Shown piece after piece: positions 1-9,334 of a DNA stretch of 64,000 bases. Within the stretch, counting starts at the first letter, position 1. Every line of letters starts with the position of its first letter. The notes under the pieces are model-generated. The model was not told where the DNA came from, did no database searches, and was given only the letters and a program-made list of their open reading frames with translations. The stretch spans positions 614,744-678,743 of the forward strand of contig NZ_CP029077.1 of NCBI RefSeq assembly GCF_007993655.1, in the 5' to 3' direction. Source of the stretch: Candidatus Deianiraea vastatrix (GTDB lineage: Bacteria; Pseudomonadota; Alphaproteobacteria; Rickettsiales; Deianiraeaceae). Both the position numbers and the translations under genes were made by a program.

Positions 1-635
1 GAAATCACTTCCCTTTCCTCATTTTCGCCAATTTCGTATTTTGCAAGCTCCTCTTCAAGTTCCTCAAGCTCATTAATCTCCTTTTCGCATTTTGCAAGAT
101 TTTCACGCTTTTCAAGCAAAATCGCTAGCTTTTCCTTATAATTTTGGCTTAATTGCTTAATATTTTTAAACATTTCAGGATTTTGAATATATTTATCTAA
201 AATTCCAATATGACACGCAGGAGACAAAACATCAAGCTGAGACATTTGCCCATGAATTTCAATTAAATCAGTTGTTAAATCACGTATGAAAGATACGCTC
301 GATGGCATGTCGTTTATGAAAATCTTACTGCCTGAGTCTTTATTAATAACTTTTTTTATAACCAAAATACCGCTTACATCATAGCCAAATTCTTCAAGTT
401 TCGCAAGCATATCCTTGTTTTTTGATATATCAAACTCTGCCCAAATAACCCCGCGTGTTGCACCATTTCTAATAACATTTTGGCTTGCTCTATCCCCTAC
501 TATAATATTTATACTGTCTAAAATAACAGACTTTCCAGATCCGCTATCGCCTGTAATTGAAGTCATTCCAGGTGCAAAATTAATCTCAGCCCTTTCAATT
601 AACACAATGTTTTCAATATACAAAGCTCTAAGCAT
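1..635 (-). CDS. recN: DNA repair protein RecN (5' part, runs off the left edge)
   Basis: Amino-terminal 211 codons of RecN, the SMC-like ATPase that helps RecA-dependent repair of double-strand breaks. Reading leftward from the ATG at 635, the protein opens MLRALYIENIVL and has a Walker A motif GDSGSGKS at residues 29-36, then the nucleotide-binding lobe, and becomes rich in Glu and Lys (ELEELEEELAKYE) where the coiled-coil arm should start at the window edge. The Walker B lobe lies outside. A -35/-10 pair sits 27-54 bases upstream of the ATG. No stop interrupts the visible part. The identification rests on the N-terminus and P-loop, which are typical of the family. Confidence 0.9.
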   Translation of the reverse strand, partial: MLRALYIENIVLIERAEINFAPGMTSITGDSGSGKSVILDSINIIVGDRASQNVIRNGATRGVIWAEFDISKNKDMLAKLEEFGYDVSGILVIKKVINKDSGSKIFINDMPSSVSFIRDLTTDLIEIHGQMSQLDVLSPACHIGILDKYIQNPEMFKNIKQLSQNYKEKLAILLEKRENLAKCEKEINELEELEEELAKYEIGENEEREVI

Positions 636-661
636 TTGCAAATAAATAAAGAATCTTCACA

Positions 662-689
662 ACAATAGAAGTATTATTTTTATATTCAA
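662..689 (-). promoter_or_regulatory. Predicted promoter of recN
   Basis: Reading the minus strand, TTGAAT (689-684) and TATTGT (667-662) are separated by 16 bases, with a C before the -35. The start point would fall near 655, about 20 bases before the recN ATG at 635. Confidence 0.45.
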
Positions 690-720
690 GTCTTTTTAAT
701 AAGAAAAAAGATTAGTGCAA

Positions 721-1284
721 TTAAGCCCTTTCACGATACTGTCTACTTTCTATATTTACAATAATTAGCTCACCTTCTTTAATGAAAGATGGAACCTGTA
801 TTGTGATTCCATTATTTAACTTCGCCGGTTTTGAAACATTTGTTACAGTTGCTCCTTTAATTTCAGGATCAGTTTCAATAACTTTTAATTTAATATTTTC
901 AGGTAAAACAATTCCAACAAAAGCATCATCAATCAACTCTATTTTAACCTTAAGATCGTCGATTAAAAATACATGATCATCGCCGATGTCAGATAAATTT
1001 AACTCAAGCTCTTCGTATGTATCCATTCTTAAAAACAAAGCACTATCGCCGTTAATATAAGAAAATTGCGCATCAACTGTTTCTAAAATCAATCTGTCAA
1101 CTTTATCTTCAGAGCGAAATCTTTCGTTTAATTTTGAATTAGTCTTTATATTTTTTAACTCGGCTTGAATAAACGCCCCACCCTTTCCAGGCTTAACATG
1201 TTCAGTAGAAACCACCTTCCACATTCCGTTATTGTGATTTATAATAAATCCTTTTTTTAATTCATTTGCAGATATATTTGCCAT
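721..1284 (-). CDS. efp: Elongation factor P
   Basis: EF-P (187 aa, the usual length) binds between the P and E sites of the ribosome and relieves stalling at consecutive prolines. The N-terminal KOW-like domain carries the loop KPGKGGAF, whose tip is Lys34, the residue that is beta-lysylated in EpmA-type bacteria; the two following OB domains are complete to the end SRQYRERA. Lys34 suggests an EpmA/EpmB-type modification, but those genes are not in this window. The ATG at 1284 is preceded by an AT-rich leader without a Shine-Dalgarno sequence; a CTTGACT element lies about 45 bases upstream, without a convincing -10 at normal spacing. Confidence 0.95.
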   Translation of the reverse strand: MANISANELKKGFIINHNNGMWKVVSTEHVKPGKGGAFIQAELKNIKTNSKLNERFRSEDKVDRLILETVDAQFSYINGDSALFLRMDTYEELELNLSDIGDDHVFLIDDLKVKIELIDDAFVGIVLPENIKLKVIETDPEIKGATVTNVSKPAKLNNGITIQVPSFIKEGELIIVNIESRQYRERA

Positions 1285-1351
1285 GTTTAAAGTATCAATT
1301 ATTACAGAAAATTAATATTTCTTTTTAAAAGTCAAGTAAATATTTTTATCT

Positions 1352-4300
1352 CTACCCTGCATTCTTGATTTTTTCCAAAAGGCTTTTTTTCTTTTCCTTG
1401 CCGTGAATTTCAGGCGTGTGCAAAATTAAGCAACAAGGAGTTAGGAAAAGCGTAAAAATCGTTGCAACTAAAAGCCCTCCACCAATAGTTGTTGAAAGCT
1501 GCTCCCACCACTGCCCACCTGGTGAATTATATACAATTTTCATATCAAAAAAATCAACAGAGAAATTAAAAATCATAGGGATTAAGCCCATAATCGTTGT
1601 TGCAGACGTCATTAAAATCGGGCGAAGTCTTTGCGCACATGTTCTTAAAATTGCCGAACGAATATCAAGACCTTGCTTCATGAAAACTTGATAAGTATCA
1701 ATTAATATAATATTATTACTTACAACAATTCCGGCAAGAGATATAACACCAAGCCCACACATTACTATTCCAAAGGAATCCCCTGTTGCAACAAGCCCTA
1801 AAAGAACACCCATAATTGACAAAATAACCGCAGACATCACAATTAAAGCATAGTAAATGTAGCCGAATTGCCCAATTAATATAGCAATTTTTAGGAAAAT
1901 AGCAGTTCCAAAAGCCTTCATTAAAAACGCACCTGTTTCCTTCTTATCGCCCTCTTCTCCTGCAAATCTAATTATAACATCTTTGTCAAAATTCTGAGTT
2001 TTTATCCAAGAATCAATCTGAGCAACTTTTGACGGAACATTAATTCCACTTTGAACATTTGACGATATTACAATTGATATATTACCATCAATTTTCTTAA
2101 TAATTGAAAGGTCTTTTTTCAAAGAAACATTTGCTACACTTCCAAGCCTTACAATATTTTTACCAACATAAAGTGGCATTTCAGATAATGCGTCAATAGT
2201 GCAATATTTTGGAGGAAATTTCAGCACAACGTCAACAGAGTCATCTGCGTAATCCGGTCTAAATTGAGTAATGATAAGCCCATTGGTGCACATTTGTAAA
2301 AATCCAGAAAGTGTATTTGCATCAACGCCATATCGCATTGCAACAGATTTTTTAAAGTCTATATCAATTTTAAATTTATCAGATGGCAGAGAGCTTCCAA
2401 GGTCTTTAATTTCCTTGTCTTTATCCATGAAATCATAAATTTTATCAAAAACACCATTTAATTTATCTTGATATTCAGACATTATTTCAACTTGAATGCT
2501 TTTTTCACCAGATCTTGGGCCGGGTCTTTCCTGTAAAACTTCAAGCATACCACCTGAGTAATTTTCAAGATTTTTCATTATATCCTCAGATATTTTATCA
2601 GACGATCTACGCTTATTCCAGTCAGTAAGCTCAATATCTATAACGCCCGCTACATCATCGGCATAATTGCCTGCCTGATTTCCGGAATTTCCAAAAACCT
2701 TAGTGTATAAAATCTTAATTTCACTTGATAGCGGCGCAAGTTTTTCTTCAATTTGCTTCATCATTGATATTTTTTGATCGATATTAACATTGCCGCCAGA
2801 ATGCAACACAACTTGAATATTATTTGCATCAACTATCGGGAAAAATTGCACCCCCTTGCCTATAGTCTTGTACACAAAAACAGATCCAAAAAACGCCATT
2901 ATTATAATAAAAATGAACTTCTTTGGAAAGTTTAAAACGCTATTTAGTAAATTAATATAACTACCAGTCAAGCCAGTCAGAGCCAAAACATCGCCATGCT
3001 CAGATTTCTCAACAAATTCCTCATCTTTTTTATGCCTTGCCTCGTCTTCTTTAGTAAGCGAGCCAAACATATAGCCCAAAACAGGAACAAAAATCAATGC
3101 AGAAAGTATAGAAGCTGTTAAAACTGCAACAATTGTAATTGGAATGAATTTCATGAACTGCCCTATAATTCCAGGCCAAAACAACAATGGTAAATATACT
3201 ATAATTATCCCAACTGTTGCAGAAAGAACGGGAACTGCCATTCTACCTGATGCTTTTGGATATGCAACATCGTGTTTTTCACCCTTGGACATTAGTCTAT
3301 CTGCATACTCAGCAACTATTACAGATGCATCAACTATCATTCCAGATGCCAAAATTAAAGCAAAAAGAACAACCATGTTTAATGTGTACCCAAGGAAATC
3401 TATAGCAAGAATGCCAATAAAAAACGAAATTGGAACAGAAGTTGCAACAATTAATCCTTGTTTTTTACCAATTTGACTAATTACAACAAGTGCAACTAAA
3501 ATAACAGCAAATATAACATTATTTCCAAGATCTGACAAAGATTCTTCAATTTTCTTCGACGAATCTCGCGAATATTCAATCGAAATATCAGATGGAATCG
3601 CTCCACCCTCAATTTCCTTGGCTATAATTTCCTTAACAGTCTCTATTGTCTCTATAATATTTGACCCATAACGCTTTGAAACCTCAAGCACTATAGCAGA
3701 TTTTCCGTTCATAAATGCCGCATTTGGACTATCAACATAAGTTTGCTTAATAACACCCAGATCTCCAACCTTTACAACATCATTTTTCCTAGCTATTATC
3801 GGCAATTCTTCAATATCTTTATTCGTCTTTGGAAGGGATGAATCTGAATCTAAAACACTTGACGATAGATTGAAATTCATATAACCACCCGAAACCAGCT
3901 TATTATTTGCTTTAACCGCAGCAGATACCTCAAATGGCGAAACATGATGACGCTCAAAAGCATAAGGTTTTGCTATAATTTCAAGTAAATCATCTTTATC
4001 CCCAACCATACTGACCTCAAGAACATTTGGAACCATCTCTATTCTTTTTTTCAAAAAGCGTCCAAATTTTATCATTTGCGCCTCGCTGTAATTACCATAC
4101 ATCCCAACGTATAAAACAGGGAATTTACTAAAATCTATTTCCTTTATAATCGGCTCTTCAATCTCCGCTGGAAGCTCACTTCTTACCTCGTCAATTTTGT
4201 CTTTAATTCGGCTTTTTGCTTCAGTTACATCAAAACCGGCATCAAATTCAACAGAAACAGAAGCATATCCATTTACCGCGCGCGAACTAATTTTTTTAAC

Positions 4301-4525
4301 ATTTGCAACGCCTTTTAATTTTTTTTCAATTGGCCGAAGTATTAATCTTTCAGCGTCAGAGGCAGAAATACCACGCATTATAACAGATGTATATATAAGT
4401 GGAACTTTTACATCTGGATTTTGTTCTTTTGGAATGTTATAAAATGTAAGAGACCCTATAAATAGTAAAAACAAAATTAATATAAATATAAGCTTTGATT
4501 GCTTTGTAATTTTCTCGAAAAACAC
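1352..4525 (-). CDS. RND-family efflux permease (AcrB/HAE1-like)
   Basis: Inner-membrane proton-driven pump of 1057 residues, the usual RND length. It has an N-terminal membrane helix (about residues 12-30), a large periplasmic loop, a bundle of helices at about 340-500, a second periplasmic loop and a final bundle at about 880-1035, the expected duplicated RND plan. In the helix that relays protons, the usual Asp-Asp pair is reduced to one Asp (GMIVDASVIVAEY), and the later helix has VVSNNIILID where multidrug pumps such as AcrB have a lysine. The proton path therefore differs from AcrB; substrate is unknown. No membrane-fusion or outer-membrane partner lies in the window. It reads away from rpsA. 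Confidence 0.88.
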   Translation of the reverse strand: MFFEKITKQSKLIFILILFLLFIGSLTFYNIPKEQNPDVKVPLIYTSVIMRGISASDAERLILRPIEKKLKGVANVKKISSRAVNGYASVSVEFDAGFDVTEAKSRIKDKIDEVRSELPAEIEEPIIKEIDFSKFPVLYVGMYGNYSEAQMIKFGRFLKKRIEMVPNVLEVSMVGDKDDLLEIIAKPYAFERHHVSPFEVSAAVKANNKLVSGGYMNFNLSSSVLDSDSSLPKTNKDIEELPIIARKNDVVKVGDLGVIKQTYVDSPNAAFMNGKSAIVLEVSKRYGSNIIETIETVKEIIAKEIEGGAIPSDISIEYSRDSSKKIEESLSDLGNNVIFAVILVALVVISQIGKKQGLIVATSVPISFFIGILAIDFLGYTLNMVVLFALILASGMIVDASVIVAEYADRLMSKGEKHDVAYPKASGRMAVPVLSATVGIIIVYLPLLFWPGIIGQFMKFIPITIVAVLTASILSALIFVPVLGYMFGSLTKEDEARHKKDEEFVEKSEHGDVLALTGLTGSYINLLNSVLNFPKKFIFIIIMAFFGSVFVYKTIGKGVQFFPIVDANNIQVVLHSGGNVNIDQKISMMKQIEEKLAPLSSEIKILYTKVFGNSGNQAGNYADDVAGVIDIELTDWNKRRSSDKISEDIMKNLENYSGGMLEVLQERPGPRSGEKSIQVEIMSEYQDKLNGVFDKIYDFMDKDKEIKDLGSSLPSDKFKIDIDFKKSVAMRYGVDANTLSGFLQMCTNGLIITQFRPDYADDSVDVVLKFPPKYCTIDALSEMPLYVGKNIVRLGSVANVSLKKDLSIIKKIDGNISIVISSNVQSGINVPSKVAQIDSWIKTQNFDKDVIIRFAGEEGDKKETGAFLMKAFGTAIFLKIAILIGQFGYIYYALIVMSAVILSIMGVLLGLVATGDSFGIVMCGLGVISLAGIVVSNNIILIDTYQVFMKQGLDIRSAILRTCAQRLRPILMTSATTIMGLIPMIFNFSVDFFDMKIVYNSPGGQWWEQLSTTIGGGLLVATIFTLFLTPCCLILHTPEIHGKEKKKSLLEKIKNAG

Positions 4526-4598
4526 TTTAATAATAAGTCAATTAATCTGATGTAATTCAAATGAAAAATAAAAAACAAGAAAAAAATTAAAAAAAAAC

Positions 4599-4626
4599 TT
4601 GACTAAAATAATATTATGTTTATGAA
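4599..4626 (+). promoter_or_regulatory. Predicted promoter of rpsA
   Basis: CTTGACT (-35 TTGACT, 4599-4604) and TATGAA (4621-4626) are 16 bases apart. The start point would be near 4633, leaving a leader of about 26 bases before the rpsA ATG at 4659. The -10 is imperfect. Confidence 0.4.
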
Positions 4627-4658
4627 GCGTTAGATTGGATGATTTTTTTAGTTAAAAA

Positions 4659-6398
4659 ATGACAGAAAATGTAGATAATAAAAGCACAGAACAAAAATTG
4701 AGTGTTTCTAAAGATGAAACTGTTCGCCTTCTTCCAGATTACTCAAGTATGCAAGATGATGAATTTTTTGCAATACTAAATAACAGCCTAGCTGAATCTA
4801 ATATAGATAAATTACGCAGGGTTGTTAAGTCAAAAATTATTGAAGTAAATAATGAAAAAGACTATATTATGGTTGACTCTGGTTTAAAATCAGAAGGTAT
4901 AATATCAACAAAAGAGTTTTTTAGATCTCAAGATAAAACACAAATATTTGAAGGTAACGAAATAGAAACTTATATTTCCTCACTAGACCATTGCGGAAAA
5001 GTTGTTGTCAGTAGAGAAAAGGCAATTAGAGAGGAGTCTTGGAATAAAATCGTAGAAGCTCATAAGTCTGGTGAGCCTGTAGAAGCACTTGTGTTTGCAA
5101 AAACAAGAAGTGGCTTTGTTGTAGATATTGATGCAGTAATATGCTTTTTACCAGGTAGCCAAGTTGATTCTGAAGTTTTCTTCGAAGGTAACTCTATACT
5201 TGGAACAAGACAAAAGGTTATGATAATACACCTTGATACAAAGCTTAGAAATGTTGTTGTATCAAGAAAAGCTGTGAAAGATTTATCAAGAAAAGAATTT
5301 AGAAATGCATTTCTTGACAAGGTTCAAGAAGGAGATATTGTTGAAGGTGTTGTAAAAAACATTACACCTTACGGAGCATTTGTAAATCTTGGAGACATAG
5401 ATGGACTTCTTCATGTTACAGATATATCATGGGAAAAAATTGGACACCCGGCTGAAGTTTTAAAAATAGGTCAAAAACTTAAGGTAAAAATACTGAAATT
5501 CTCAAGAGCAGAAGAAAAAATATCACTTGGAATAAAGCAATTACAGGATAATCCTTGGAATAACTTTGGCACCAAATATCAAATTGGTAACAAAGTTAAG
5601 GGAAAAATTGTTAATATCACAAACTATGGTATATTTATAGGCCTTGAAGAAAAAATCGATGGTCTTGTTCATATGTCAGAATTAAGCTGGAAAAATGATG
5701 CTGCAAAAAAGCTAAAAGAAGAGTATAAACTTGGTCAAGAGGTTGAAGCTGTTATACTTGACATAAATATAGATAAACACAGAATAAGCCTTGGAATAAA
5801 GCAACTTACAGACAGCCCGTGGGTAAGTTTTATCTCATCTTACAAATCTGGAGATGTTATAGTTGGAAAAATAACAAATATAATTGACTTCGGTATATTT
5901 GTATCATTAAATGAACAAATAGATGGACTAGTTAATGTAAACGATATTTGTTATGGAATTGACGGCTACGTTCCATCAAAATACAAAATTGGTGATGAAA
6001 TTAAAGCAATGTACATAGAAGGCAACATAGAAACTCAGAGAGTTCGCCTTGGAATTAAGCAGTTTTTTGACGATAAAATAGAAAATAATAAAGCTTCTTT
6101 GGTTCAAGGAAAACCTGTCGACTGTAATGTTTGCGAAATAAGACACGATGGATTGATTGTTTCAGTTCTTGACGGTGCAATTTTCTCTTTTATTAAAAAA
6201 TCTGAGGCAGGTGATATGTTTAATAATGCTCAAATTGGTGATAAAACCAAGGCTACAATAGTATCATACAATGATTTGAATAAAAAAGTTACACTTTCGA
6301 TCAAAGATTACGAATCCAACGCAGTCTACGGCTCTCAAAGTCAACAATCGTCTACAATTGGAGATATTATTGACAATCTTGATTCTGGAAAAAAATAA
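4659..6398 (+). CDS. rpsA: 30S ribosomal protein S1
   Basis: S1 binds single-stranded leader RNA and brings it to the 30S subunit. The 579-residue protein has six OB-fold S1 repeats. The last four are clear at about residues 225-295, 309-380, 397-467 and 483-553; the first two are the degenerate ribosome-binding pair typical of S1. Motifs such as ITPYGAFVNLG and ITNYGIFIGL mark the repeats, and IKQL(x)DNPW / IKQLTDSPW close repeats 3 and 4. S1 matters here because almost no gene in the window has a Shine-Dalgarno sequence. The leader is AT-rich, with GTTAAAAA directly before the ATG. Confidence 0.95.
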   Translation: MTENVDNKSTEQKLSVSKDETVRLLPDYSSMQDDEFFAILNNSLAESNIDKLRRVVKSKIIEVNNEKDYIMVDSGLKSEGIISTKEFFRSQDKTQIFEGNEIETYISSLDHCGKVVVSREKAIREESWNKIVEAHKSGEPVEALVFAKTRSGFVVDIDAVICFLPGSQVDSEVFFEGNSILGTRQKVMIIHLDTKLRNVVVSRKAVKDLSRKEFRNAFLDKVQEGDIVEGVVKNITPYGAFVNLGDIDGLLHVTDISWEKIGHPAEVLKIGQKLKVKILKFSRAEEKISLGIKQLQDNPWNNFGTKYQIGNKVKGKIVNITNYGIFIGLEEKIDGLVHMSELSWKNDAAKKLKEEYKLGQEVEAVILDINIDKHRISLGIKQLTDSPWVSFISSYKSGDVIVGKITNIIDFGIFVSLNEQIDGLVNVNDICYGIDGYVPSKYKIGDEIKAMYIEGNIETQRVRLGIKQFFDDKIENNKASLVQGKPVDCNVCEIRHDGLIVSVLDGAIFSFIKKSEAGDMFNNAQIGDKTKATIVSYNDLNKKVTLSIKDYESNAVYGSQSQQSSTIGDIIDNLDSGKK

Positions 6399-6426
6399 TA
6401 CATCAAGAATGCAAAGAAACTTATCA

Positions 6427-6468
6427 CAAAACCCCAAAGCTAATGTATTTTTTGGTTGCGGGGTTTTG
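6427..6468. terminator. Hairpin between converging rpsA and queD
   Basis: A perfect 9-bp stem, CAAAACCCC (6427-6435) pairing with GGGGTTTTG (6460-6468), stands in the gap between two converging genes. The only T run is the TTTT inside the 3' arm, so it is not a textbook intrinsic terminator, but position and stability suggest it ends transcripts from one or both sides. Confidence 0.5.
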
Positions 6469-6527
6469 AAACATTGAAGCACTAAAAATTTGTCAGTACA
6501 AAAAATTAAATTCATTTTGTCTTTTTA

Positions 6528-6950
6528 TTAATCAACACAGACACTGCAATTTGGCGTCTCATGAAGCTTTATTCTCGTACATATTATACCTTTATTATGA
6601 AATAAAATTGGCACAATGTCATTAAAAATATGACTTGCAATATTCTCTGCCGTTGGATTTTCTTTCATGTAATAAATTTTTTGCTTTGTATGATTTTCAA
6701 CAAAATCACCAAGCTTTCTATCATCTTCGTGTAAAATAGTTGTATGATCAAGATTTTCATCAATCCAAGTACCCAAAATCTGCTTTATAACGCCAAAATC
6801 AATCACTCTACCAATGTCATCTAATTTATCCGCAACGCAAAAAGAAATTTCCATTTTGTATCTATGACCATGGAGAAATCTACACTTGCCTTCGTGACGA
6901 ATAAGTCTATGCCCTGCATCAAATTCTAAAATTCTAGTACAATTTATCAT
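6528..6950 (-). CDS. queD: 6-carboxy-5,6,7,8-tetrahydropterin synthase (QueD/PTPS family)
   Basis: QueD makes 6-carboxytetrahydropterin from dihydroneopterin triphosphate, the second step towards queuosine in tRNA. The 140-residue protein shows the family signatures: FDAGHRL with the first zinc His, CRFLHGH with the catalytic Cys and two more zinc His residues, a DFGVIK segment, LDHTTL-like LDHTTILHE, PTAENIA, and the C-terminal Glu in LHETPNCSV. It stands alone, convergent with rpsA and divergent from the glycan transferase. QueD is favoured over eukaryotic-type PTPS because this is bacterial DNA and the Cys/His spacing fits; no other queuosine gene is in the window. Confidence 0.88.
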   Translation of the reverse strand: MINCTRILEFDAGHRLIRHEGKCRFLHGHRYKMEISFCVADKLDDIGRVIDFGVIKQILGTWIDENLDHTTILHEDDRKLGDFVENHTKQKIYYMKENPTAENIASHIFNDIVPILFHNKGIICTRIKLHETPNCSVCVD

Positions 6951-7005
6951 TTTTTACTTGCAAAAAGTTTTTTTGTTATTACAATATTATAATTTATTAG
7001 TCAAT

Positions 7006-8019
7006 ATGAATTTTTGGATAACCATTTTTTCATTTACATTATCGATAATTTTGCTAATTTCTTATATTGAAATTGGGTGTAAATTTGGCATAACTGATAA
7101 ACCAGATTCAAGGCGAAATCACAAAGGAGAACTGGTCAGAGGTGGTGGAATTGTTCTTATTTTCTCAGCACTTTTCTCAAGTTTGGCATTTTTTTACTAC
7201 ACCAAAGATTCCGACATCAACTCCGCACAATTGTTTCAAATTTTAACTGTTTTTGTATTACTTGGGTCGTCTTTTTTTATAGAAGACATTAAATCTCTTC
7301 GCAGAACACTAAGATTTATTATACAATTTATAGCGGCAGGATTTGGTATAATGATAGCTGGCGATAAAGCTCTAGTCTTTAGTGATATTCCAGATGTAAT
7401 GAATTATTTAATAGTTTTTATAGGCTGGGTTTGGTTTATGAATTTATACAACTTCATGGATGGAATCGATGGAATGACTGCCACAAATACAATATTTTTC
7501 GCACTTGCAACACTATTTATCTCATCATTAACGCCAGTAATGAATAACGATGAAATTGTATTACTTTCTAAGGGATTAATTCCTGGATTTTTGGCATTTT
7601 TAATCTTAAATTGGCATCCATCTAAAGTAATTCTTGGAGATAGTGGTTCAATAGCATTTGGATTTTTATTTGGATATATATTTCTTTCAATGTCTCATTA
7701 TGTTGGAATTTTAATACCAAGTTTAATATGTTCTTACTATTTACTTGATGCAAGTATTACATTAATAATGAGAATAGTAAAAAAAGAAAATATTCTAGAG
7801 CCACATTCTAAACATTTTTTTCAAATTGCACTGCGTAGCGGAGCATTTTCACCTCGTCAAATATGCATTATTATAGCTCTTGCAAATATTGCAATTTTAT
7901 TTATATCTTACATGTTAGTGGTAAAAAATTCAGCATACACAATAGCAATTGCAATATTCCTTGCAACTTTTATACACATCTCACTCCTTGGATACTTTTA
8001 TTTTGTAAAAAAGTCTTGA
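7006..8019 (+). CDS. Undecaprenyl-phosphate sugar-1-phosphate transferase (WecA/MraY family, GT4)
   Basis: Polytopic membrane enzyme (337 aa) of the family that loads a HexNAc-1-phosphate onto undecaprenyl phosphate to start a surface glycan. About ten hydrophobic segments are visible. Family motifs are clear: NFMDGIDGMTA near residue 148 (Asp pair for Mg and substrate), LGDSGSIAFGF near 210, and EPHSKHFFQIA near 265, the counterpart of the RPH loop that recognises the sugar. The shape is WecA/WbpL-like rather than MraY-like. I start at ATG 7006: a longer TTG-initiated frame from 6958 would overlap a TATAAT box at 6988-6993. With rfbC, kdsD, lpxK and lptD here it fits lipopolysaccharide or O-glycan synthesis. 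Confidence 0.8.
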   Translation: MNFWITIFSFTLSIILLISYIEIGCKFGITDKPDSRRNHKGELVRGGGIVLIFSALFSSLAFFYYTKDSDINSAQLFQILTVFVLLGSSFFIEDIKSLRRTLRFIIQFIAAGFGIMIAGDKALVFSDIPDVMNYLIVFIGWVWFMNLYNFMDGIDGMTATNTIFFALATLFISSLTPVMNNDEIVLLSKGLIPGFLAFLILNWHPSKVILGDSGSIAFGFLFGYIFLSMSHYVGILIPSLICSYYLLDASITLIMRIVKKENILEPHSKHFFQIALRSGAFSPRQICIIIALANIAILFISYMLVVKNSAYTIAIAIFLATFIHISLLGYFYFVKKS

Positions 8020-8044
8020 CAATTCACTAAAAATATAGTATAAT
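8016..8044 (+). promoter_or_regulatory. Consensus sigma-70 promoter
   Basis: A perfect TTGACA (8016-8021), 17-base spacer and perfect TATAAT (8039-8044), placed just after the glycan-transferase stop and 19 bases before the ATG at 8063. It is the closest match to consensus in the window. Confidence 0.75.
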
Positions 8045-8062
8045 ATAAAAATTATTGTACTT

Positions 8063-8566
8063 ATGTTACTTTATTACTTTTGCGATACGATAAATTTTAT
8101 AGCAATAATAATAATGCTATTGGTCTTTTGTTCGGCTTGCGATACAGATAATGCAAAAGGTCTTCACCAAAGTGCAAAAATTAACATATACATCGCAATA
8201 ATATCATCGGCGTTACACTTGTATAATTATTATTACATCAAAAAAATTACACTTGCATCTTTAATAAAATTGTCACTTTCAATAGCAATTTCTGCAGCAG
8301 TTTTCTCAGTTATTATTGAAATTTTAGCAATATACTTAATAGATGAAGATTGCAAAAGTACGAAAGTTGTAAAAATTAAAAAAATAATTCATAGTAAAGA
8401 CTCAATTGGAAGAGTTGATAACTACACACAACCAAAAGATAAAAATAATGAGTATATTCCTGATATATTTGATTCAATTACTTCCGATATAATGTATTTT
8501 TCTGCCAAAACGCAAAATGACTCTAAAATTCTTGATAGCATAGGAAATAAAATTGGAAAGAAATAA
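8063..8566 (+). CDS. Unknown membrane protein
   Basis: A 167-residue protein that I do not recognise. It has three hydrophobic segments (about residues 5-25, 40-57 and 66-93) followed by a polar, Lys/Asp-rich tail of about 70 residues (DEDCKSTKVVKIKKI onward), probably cytoplasmic or periplasmic depending on topology. The first segment ends in LVFCSACD, which looks somewhat like a lipobox, but the later helices argue for an integral membrane protein. The gene is driven by a perfect-consensus promoter immediately upstream, so it is probably well expressed. It is convergent with the duplicated membrane protein pair. Confidence 0.6.
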   Translation: MLLYYFCDTINFIAIIIMLLVFCSACDTDNAKGLHQSAKINIYIAIISSALHLYNYYYIKKITLASLIKLSLSIAISAAVFSVIIEILAIYLIDEDCKSTKVVKIKKIIHSKDSIGRVDNYTQPKDKNNEYIPDIFDSITSDIMYFSAKTQNDSKILDSIGNKIGKK

Positions 8567-8571
8567 AATTG

Positions 8572-9327
8572 TTAATCAATATCAATTTTATACTTTCTAA
8601 TTAAATCCCAATAAAATCCATTATCAAAAAGTATTAGCTGCCTCAAAGTTAATTTTTTAAAAATTAAATAGCGCTCTTCTTTTTCCAAAAGATTGTAACC
8701 ACCATGCTTACTATTTGTCTCTATAAACATATAATAATAACCTTTTTGCTTAATAACCCAAAAAACAACACTATCTTTTGAGTCAAAATTTTCATCATTA
8801 ATATCAATAATATTATTCCATTTTGCCAAATTTGCAATATACGTATTATAATTTACACAATCATTTTTATTACTATATATCATATAATAATTAAAATTTG
8901 CACTTTGAAGCAATTTATTCATTACATCATATTCGTATAAATAAGCCTCATATCTTCTTTCTTGATCGCATGGAATATACTCCTTTGTATTAAACATTAA
9001 GTCGTTTTTATCACTTCCATTCATTCTCATCGGAGTATTAGGGCATCTCTTTAGCGATACGGCAAAAATCTTTACATCTTTATTATTTGCAAAATTCATC
9101 ATCAAGTCTTGACTATCTAGGTATATTTGCTGTGCATCAAACGGACATTCTTTGTCTTTTGGTATCCTATAATGCCCACTTTCCATAACATTTCTTAATA
9201 ATGGCTTTGCTAATTTGTGTATCTTTCTATCAAAAAACCAATTAGTACGATATAAATATAAAAAAACTATTGAAACAAAAATTAGTAAAAATACTAAAAA
9301 TTTCTTTAATGTAATCTTAATTAGCAT
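8572..9327 (-). CDS. Unknown single-pass membrane protein, copy 1 of a duplicated pair
   Basis: 251 residues, family unknown. A single N-terminal membrane helix (about residues 9-26) is followed by YRTNWFFDRKI and a soluble, probably periplasmic, domain with scattered Cys residues and many Tyr/Asn. The first 60 residues are nearly the same as the C-terminal section of the next gene upstream (9335-10477, from its Met129), while the rest keeps only the general pattern: a Cys-Pro-x-Thr segment, a FWVIK/FWIVK strand, an ETN motif, and a shared tail of the form LTLxxLxxxDNGxYWxLIxxY. The pair arose by tandem duplication followed by rapid divergence outside the anchor. Seven bases separate the two genes, so they are probably co-transcribed. 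Confidence 0.6.
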   Translation of the reverse strand: MLIKITLKKFLVFLLIFVSIVFLYLYRTNWFFDRKIHKLAKPLLRNVMESGHYRIPKDKECPFDAQQIYLDSQDLMMNFANNKDVKIFAVSLKRCPNTPMRMNGSDKNDLMFNTKEYIPCDQERRYEAYLYEYDVMNKLLQSANFNYYMIYSNKNDCVNYNTYIANLAKWNNIIDINDENFDSKDSVVFWVIKQKGYYYMFIETNSKHGGYNLLEKEERYLIFKKLTLRQLILFDNGFYWDLIRKYKIDID

Positions 9328-9334
9328 AGTTTAA

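Noticed and set aside
6958-7005. TTG-initiated N-terminal extension of the WecA/MraY-like protein
   Set aside because: A TATAAT box lies within it, and ATG 7006 gives a normal membrane start.
8063-8140. Lipobox-like LVFCSAC in the unknown membrane protein
   Set aside because: More membrane helices follow, and the residues around the cysteine do not fit a standard lipobox well.
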